Origin: Verrucomicrobiota bacterium
GTDB lineage: Bacteria; Verrucomicrobiota; Verrucomicrobiia; Opitutales; Opitutaceae
DNA: 64,000 bases
NCBI GenBank assembly: GCA_016721945.1
Contig: JADKHC010000008.1
Location: 1-64,000, forward strand
Direction of reading: 5' to 3'
Positions 59,886 through 64,000 of the stretch are shown piece after piece (the first letter of the stretch is position 1; each line of letters opens with the position of its first letter). Both the position numbers and the translations under genes were made by a program. The notes beneath the pieces are model-generated. The model ran no database searches and was not told the origin of the DNA. It saw only the letters and a list, made by a program, of their open reading frames with translations.

Positions 59886-62800
59886 ATGCCTCCTCCATCT
59901 CCCGACACGCTCGCCGGCGTCCTCGAGCGCATTATTTTTCTCAACGAGGAGAACCACTACACCATCGCCGAATTCCGGCGCGACGACAACGACCAGAAAA
60001 CCACCATCGTCGGCTCGTTGCCCGGCGCGCAGTGTGGCGAGACGCTTCAACTGCGCGGCCAGTGGACCAAGCACGCCCAGCACGGCGACCAGTTTAAAGT
60101 CGAGTCGTTCAAGGCCGAGCTGCCGTCGAGCGTGTATGGGATTCGCAAATACCTCGGCAGCGGCCTCGTGCCCGGCATCGGCAAAGTATACGCCAACAAG
60201 ATCGTCGACGCCTTTGGCATCGATACGTTTCGCGTCCTCAGCGAAGAATCCGCCCGCCTGCGCTCCGTACCCGGCATCGGCAAGGGTCGCACCGCCGCGA
60301 TAAAAAAAGCCTGGGACGACCAGCGCGCGCTCCGCGAGATCCACATTTTTCTCCAGACCTATGGCGTCACCACCTCGCAGTGCGTGAAGCTCGTGCAAAA
60401 ATACGGCGGCGAGGCGAAACAGATTCTCCTCCACGAGCCCTACCGCGTCGCGCGCGAGATCGATGGCATCGGCTTCAAAACCGCGGACAAAATCGCCATC
60501 AACATCGGCTTCGCCAACGACGCTCCACCGCGCCTCGACGCCGGCCTGCTCTTCGCCATGGACTCGCTTCAGGAGGAAGGCCACACCGCCATTCGCGAAG
60601 CCGACCTCGTGGAATACGCCGCGCCGCTGCTCGAAACCGCCGCCCATCTACTCGAAGCGCGCATCGAAGCCCTCGTCGTAGCGAACCAGCTGATACGCCA
60701 CCAACCGGTCGGCGTCGCCGATCCCCTGCCCGGCTCGGGCCTGATCCAGCTTCCCGTACTCGACCGCGCAGAAGAAAAAATCGCCGCAGCCATCCACCGC
60801 GTCGGCCGCGTCGTCAGCGGACTGCCGCCGATCAAGATCGATGCTGCCGTCCAGTGGGCCGAGGAAAAAGCCGGCTTCGCCTTCGCCGACCAACAGCGTG
60901 TCGCGCTCAAAAACGCCCTCGCGCACAAAGTCTCCATTCTCACCGGCGGACCAGGTACGGGAAAAACCACCATCCTCCGTGCACTCGTCGAGGTGCTCAA
61001 GGCCAAGAAAGTCCGCGTCCACCTCGCCGCGCCCACCGGACGCGCCGCGCAGCGTCTCGCCGAGACGACCGGCGGCTTTGCCTCAACCATTCACCGTCTC
61101 CTAAAATACGACCCGGCCAAAGGCGGTTTCAGTGCCAACGAATCCACACCACTCGCCACCGATTTCCTAATCCTCGATGAAGCCTCGATGCTCGACACAC
61201 GCCTCGCCGCTTCGCTTCTGCAGGCCGTTCCCTCGCGCGCGCACTTGCTGCTCGTCGGCGACATCGACCAACTGCCGTCGGTCGGCGCAGGCAACGTGCT
61301 CAAAGATCTGATCGCGACCGAGCACGTACCCGTCACGCGTCTCACCGTCATCTACCGCCAAAAAGAGCAGAGCCAGATCGTCACCACCGCGCACGCGATC
61401 AACGCCGGCGATCCATCGTTGCCACCCGCCGTCAACGACCTGGCCTCCATGCAAGCGTGGAGCGATCTCACCTTTGTCGTCGCCGATTCCGCCGATGATT
61501 GCCTGGCAAAAGCCATCGCACTCTGCACCGAGTTTATTCCTAGGCATTGGAAATGGTTCGACCCAGTCCGCGATGTGCAGGTTCTCGCACCGATGCACAA
61601 AGGCACCGCAGGCGTGGGCAACTTCAACCTCCAGCTCCAAGCTGCGCTCAATCCGCACGCAAAAGGCTTTCGCTCACCCGGCGGCGAGTTTCGCCCCGGC
61701 GACAAAGTCATCCAACTGCGCAACGACTACGACCGAAACCTGTTCAACGGCGACATCGGCGCCGTCACCGCCATCGACGCCGAGGCTGGCACGCTCACCG
61801 CGAAATTCGACGGCGAGACGCACGATTTCGATCGCGGCGCGCTCGGCAATCTCGCCCTCGCCTATGCCATCAGCATCCATAAATGCGTCGCCGCCGACAC
61901 TTGGATACTCTCCGCGAACGGCTGGCAACAAATCGGCGATCTCTGGCCGGCAAGCGACGAGGGCCGGACCTTGAAGAACATCCGTTTACGTCTAGCCGGT
62001 GGTGAAGGACCCGTTCAAGCCGATCAAATCTACCGAGGAAAAACTGAGATAGGGCTGCGCATCACGACGCGACACGGTTATCACCTGACTGGCTCCCGCC
62101 GGCATCCAGTGCTGGTATATTCCCCCGAGACAGCCCGGTTCATCTGGAAAAAAACACCTGAAATCCGACCCGGTGATTTTCTCCCAATCCGCCGCCACAT
62201 GGAGATGTTCCCTCGAAAGGAAATCAAGGCTACCTATCACCCTGCACACCCTTCGCCCTTGCGTCGGTCAATCACGCAACCCAAAACCCTAAACCCTGAA
62301 GTCGCCCTGTTGATTGGTTATCTGGTGGGCGACGGCAGCTACGCGGATCGCAAAGATGGAGACGTGCGCTTAACCAATGCTGATCGCTCACTGGTCCGAA
62401 ATTTTGCGCGAATCCTTCACGAACAGTTTGGTTTAAAACCCACACTCTCCCGCTCCACGGCAAAGAAGACTGCGCCCACATGGTACATTATCAGCAAATC
62501 TCTCCGCGAATGGCTGGCGGCAACTGGACTGGACTACGTCACAGCGCGACAAAAGAAAATTCCTGCGGCTGTTCTTCAATCGCCACGTGCCGTGCAAGCC
62601 GCATTTCTGCGCGGACTATTCGACACCGATGGTTCCGCCAGTGGTAAAGGCACCCGTGTCGTGCTCGCCACCACCTCACCTCTACTGGCGGAACAAGTGC
62701 GCATGATGCTCCTGAATTTCGGCCTCATCACCGCGTTACTGCATATCCGAACCAGTGATTCGTGGAGGGTCGAAATCTACGGAGCCAATCTCCGACTCTT

Positions 62801-63482
62801 TGAGCAACACATCGGCTTTGGCCTGGCATCAAAGGCACGACAATTGCGCAAAATGGCGAAGCGGGGTGACGGCTGGAAAGGTAAAACCAATGTCGATATT
62901 ATCCCCGGTGTGGCGCACCTCTGGGTAAAACTACGCGAAGCAATCCGTCAACGTCTCGGCCCGACCAAAGGCCGCTTGAACCAGGGCCTGTTTGCGAAAG
63001 AGTTTTTCCAGCAAGCAGTCCTGCTCAGCCGCTTGGCATTGCCGTCATGCGAAACCAACTACCGACATCTCGACGAATTATTGAGCACGTTGGCACAGCG
63101 CTGGCCTTGGGTGAAAAGTATTCCCTCTTACCGCACCTTGGAGACCCTGCGCGGCCATCACTATTTCTACGATCCGGTCCGGCGCATTGAGCCAAAGGAA
63201 GCGGCGATGTACGACCTGCATGTCCCAGGCAGCCACGCTTTTCTAAGCAACGGCTTGATTAGTCACAATTCCCAGGGCAGCGAATACCCCGTCGTCATCG
63301 TGCCGTTACTGAAAGCGCACTTCATGATGCTCCAGCGAAACCTGATCTACACCGCGATCACCCGCGGAAAGAAAAAGGTTTTTCTCGTGGGTGAACCCGC
63401 CGCCTACGCCATGGCCGTACGCAACAGCGAGTCCAAGCAACGCATCACCCACCTGCGCGAAAAACTCACGGCCTTACCGTAA
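59886..63482 (+). CDS. recD2: RecD2-like SF1 DNA helicase interrupted by an intein
   Basis: 1198 residues from ATG 59886, of which 462 are intein, leaving about 736 for the host protein, the normal RecD2 length. N-terminal OB domain (ITERIIFLNEENHYTIAEF-like), HhH motifs (GIGKVYANKIVDAFG, VPGIGKGRTAAIKKAW), Walker A GGPGTGKTTILRALV, Walker B LILDEASMLDT, VGDIDQLPSVGAGNVL, TVIYRQKEQSQ, and the late motif ISIHK-SQGSEYPVVIVPLL that the intein splits. RecD2 unwinds DNA 5'-3' in repair outside RecBCD. After splicing the C-extein begins with Ser. The last motif ends near LVGEPAAYAMAV. A terminator follows the stop. Confidence 0.93.
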   Translation: MPPPSPDTLAGVLERIIFLNEENHYTIAEFRRDDNDQKTTIVGSLPGAQCGETLQLRGQWTKHAQHGDQFKVESFKAELPSSVYGIRKYLGSGLVPGIGKVYANKIVDAFGIDTFRVLSEESARLRSVPGIGKGRTAAIKKAWDDQRALREIHIFLQTYGVTTSQCVKLVQKYGGEAKQILLHEPYRVAREIDGIGFKTADKIAINIGFANDAPPRLDAGLLFAMDSLQEEGHTAIREADLVEYAAPLLETAAHLLEARIEALVVANQLIRHQPVGVADPLPGSGLIQLPVLDRAEEKIAAAIHRVGRVVSGLPPIKIDAAVQWAEEKAGFAFADQQRVALKNALAHKVSILTGGPGTGKTTILRALVEVLKAKKVRVHLAAPTGRAAQRLAETTGGFASTIHRLLKYDPAKGGFSANESTPLATDFLILDEASMLDTRLAASLLQAVPSRAHLLLVGDIDQLPSVGAGNVLKDLIATEHVPVTRLTVIYRQKEQSQIVTTAHAINAGDPSLPPAVNDLASMQAWSDLTFVVADSADDCLAKAIALCTEFIPRHWKWFDPVRDVQVLAPMHKGTAGVGNFNLQLQAALNPHAKGFRSPGGEFRPGDKVIQLRNDYDRNLFNGDIGAVTAIDAEAGTLTAKFDGETHDFDRGALGNLALAYAISIHKCVAADTWILSANGWQQIGDLWPASDEGRTLKNIRLRLAGGEGPVQADQIYRGKTEIGLRITTRHGYHLTGSRRHPVLVYSPETARFIWKKTPEIRPGDFLPIRRHMEMFPRKEIKATYHPAHPSPLRRSITQPKTLNPEVALLIGYLVGDGSYADRKDGDVRLTNADRSLVRNFARILHEQFGLKPTLSRSTAKKTAPTWYIISKSLREWLAATGLDYVTARQKKIPAAVLQSPRAVQAAFLRGLFDTDGSASGKGTRVVLATTSPLLAEQVRMMLLNFGLITALLHIRTSDSWRVEIYGANLRLFEQHIGFGLASKARQLRKMAKRGDGWKGKTNVDIIPGVAHLWVKLREAIRQRLGPTKGRLNQGLFAKEFFQQAVLLSRLALPSCETNYRHLDELLSTLAQRWPWVKSIPSYRTLETLRGHHYFYDPVRRIEPKEAAMYDLHVPGSHAFLSNGLISHNSQGSEYPVVIVPLLKAHFMMLQRNLIYTAITRGKKKVFLVGEPAAYAMAVRNSESKQRITHLREKLTALP
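61884..63269 (+). mobile_element. Intein with LAGLIDADG homing endonuclease in RecD2
   Basis: 462 residues inserted between Lys (ISIHK) and Ser (SQGSEYP) of the helicase. Splicing blocks: Cys1 in CVAADTWILSANGWQ (block A), LTGSRRHPV with T-x-x-H spacing (block B), YDLHVPGSHAFLSNGLISHN ending in His-Asn (blocks F, G), and Ser at +1. The endonuclease has both LAGLIDADG motifs, LLIGYLVGDGSYAD and FLRGLFDTDGSASG, each with its acidic residue. All expected for a class 1 self-splicing, homing-active intein; the composition looks a little less GC-rich than the exteins. Activity is inferred. Confidence 0.92.
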
Positions 63483-63498
63483 GTTAGTTGTTTCGGCT

Positions 63499-63530
63499 GG
63501 TTTGTAACGTAATACGTTACAAACCATTTT
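63499..63530. terminator. Bidirectional terminator between recD2 and the chemotaxis receptor
   Basis: Stem 63499-63510 (ggtttgtaacgt) with 63514-63525 (acgttacaaacc), loop aat, then attttacc on the plus side. A perfect 12-bp stem between convergent genes, 17 bp after the recD2 stop; both transcripts could end here. Confidence 0.8.
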
Positions 63531-63572
63531 ACCTACACTAAAGAAGGCGACTCAGCGTCTCCGCTTTGCGCA

Positions 63573-64000
63573 TCAATGATGCACGAGCTCTTTGCGCGAA
63601 ACGTGTGACGTCGCTGCAGCAGTGCGCTGAGCCGGAGAAACCTGTCCTTCATCCGGCGTTTCTGAGTCAGCCGTAACCGCGCCCGCGAGGGAGCGGAGGC
63701 GGCCCACAATCGAATCCTGTGAAATTGCTTGGGCATTGAGTTGCTGGGCTGCAGAAGCACATTCCTCGGCACCGGCCGCAGTGCTCTGCGTCGCTTTTTC
63801 CATCTGGCTGACTGCGGTCACAACCTGGTCAACTCCCTGGCTCTGCTCTTTCGAGGCAGAAGCTATTTCGGCCACGAGTTCATCAACGCGACGGGCACGC
63901 GTGACGATTTCTTCAAGGGTTTTGGCTACTTCGGCACTGATCGTGACGCCGTGTTCGCTCTTCTGAATGGAGTCTTGAATCTTTTCGGAGGTTTCGCGCG
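63573..64000 (-). CDS. Methyl-accepting chemotaxis protein, C-terminal part (5' end outside window)
   Basis: 142 residues are read from the right edge to the stop at 63573. They form the cytoplasmic signalling helix pair after the hairpin tip: TISAEVAKTLEEIVTRARRV, DELVAEIASASKEQSQGVDQ, VVTAVSQMEKATQSTAAGAE, ECASAAQQLNAQA, with the heptad pattern and Glu/Gln methylation-type sites (EQSQG, AAGAEE). The tail (SETPDEGQVSPAQR ... KELVHH) is unstructured and lacks the CheR-binding NWETF. The ligand domain lies outside. The MCP call is sure. Confidence 0.9.
   Translation of the reverse strand, partial: RETSEKIQDSIQKSEHGVTISAEVAKTLEEIVTRARRVDELVAEIASASKEQSQGVDQVVTAVSQMEKATQSTAAGAEECASAAQQLNAQAISQDSIVGRLRSLAGAVTADSETPDEGQVSPAQRTAAATSHVSRKELVHH

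Noticed and set aside
1..64000. CRISPR arrays, rRNA, tRNA, integrase or full transposase genes
   Set aside because: I saw no regularly spaced direct repeats of 25-40 bp, no RNA gene signatures and no transposase motifs (DDE, HUH, Ser/Tyr recombinase).

Overview
The window looks like chromosome of a Verrucomicrobiota bacterium, most plausibly Opitutaceae. The pointers are a moderately GC-rich, gene-dense Gram-negative layout with outer-membrane functions (MlaEFD/PqiC-type lipid transport, a beta-barrel protein), polysaccharide hydrolases (GH28, GH31), a secreted protein with 44- and 48-residue polyserine linkers, a PPi-type phosphofructokinase, a GxxExxY gene, and palindromic intergenic repeats of the kind common in that phylum. 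The taxonomy is inference: there is no rRNA or tRNA in the window.

Layout. 1-9.3 kb: response regulator (cut by the left edge), DUF3185 protein, GH28 pectinase-like enzyme, GH31 alpha-glucosidase, MFS exporter, and a receiver-HDOD protein whose phosphoacceptor Asp is Glu. 9.4-19.3 kb: housekeeping and small genes (VOC dioxygenase, DUF3300, UPF0303, HIT, PFK, 2-hydroxyacid dehydrogenase, apt, YqeY, MerR regulator beside a small protein carrying the same C-terminal domain). 19.5-24.5 kb: polyserine beta-helix surface protein, DRE-TIM aldolase-like enzyme, and a frameshifted outer-membrane beta-barrel gene. 24.6-35.3 kb: 1421-aa hybrid kinase, orphan DUF2384 antitoxin-like protein, KDPG aldolase, B3-type metallo-beta-lactamase, GYF_2-RDD membrane protein, oligopeptide-binding protein. 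35.6-39.5 kb: a tightly overlapped folate operon folP-folB-folK-pabB-pabC. 39.6-46.9 kb: COG0523 GTPase with a divergent CusF-like secreted protein, ftsY (frameshifted), a GxxExxY nuclease-like gene inside perfect 25-bp inverted repeats, nusB-ribH, and a RibBX-type ribB fusion. 47-64 kb: periplasmic-sensor hybrid kinase, rarA, comEC, mlaE-mlaF-mlaD-pqiC operon, phosphatase, DUF2721 protein, recD2 carrying a LAGLIDADG intein, and the end of a chemotaxis receptor.

Most notable signal. The GxxExxY gene between ftsY and nusB is bounded to the base by perfect 25-bp inverted repeats that contain its stop codon and abut its start codon. A ~95-bp element at 15.3 kb has the same architecture and octamer-built ends and keeps only a short tail with the same Ser-Ser-stop ending. 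Together they suggest a mobile nuclease cassette with a deletion derivative. Three intergenic elements (31.1, 35.4, 42.1 kb) share another architecture, an outer stem closing two or four perfect hairpins. The recD2 intein appears complete for both splicing and homing. Two genes, ftsY and the beta-barrel gene, each carry one apparent +1 frameshift; because ftsY is normally essential, sequence error must be excluded first.
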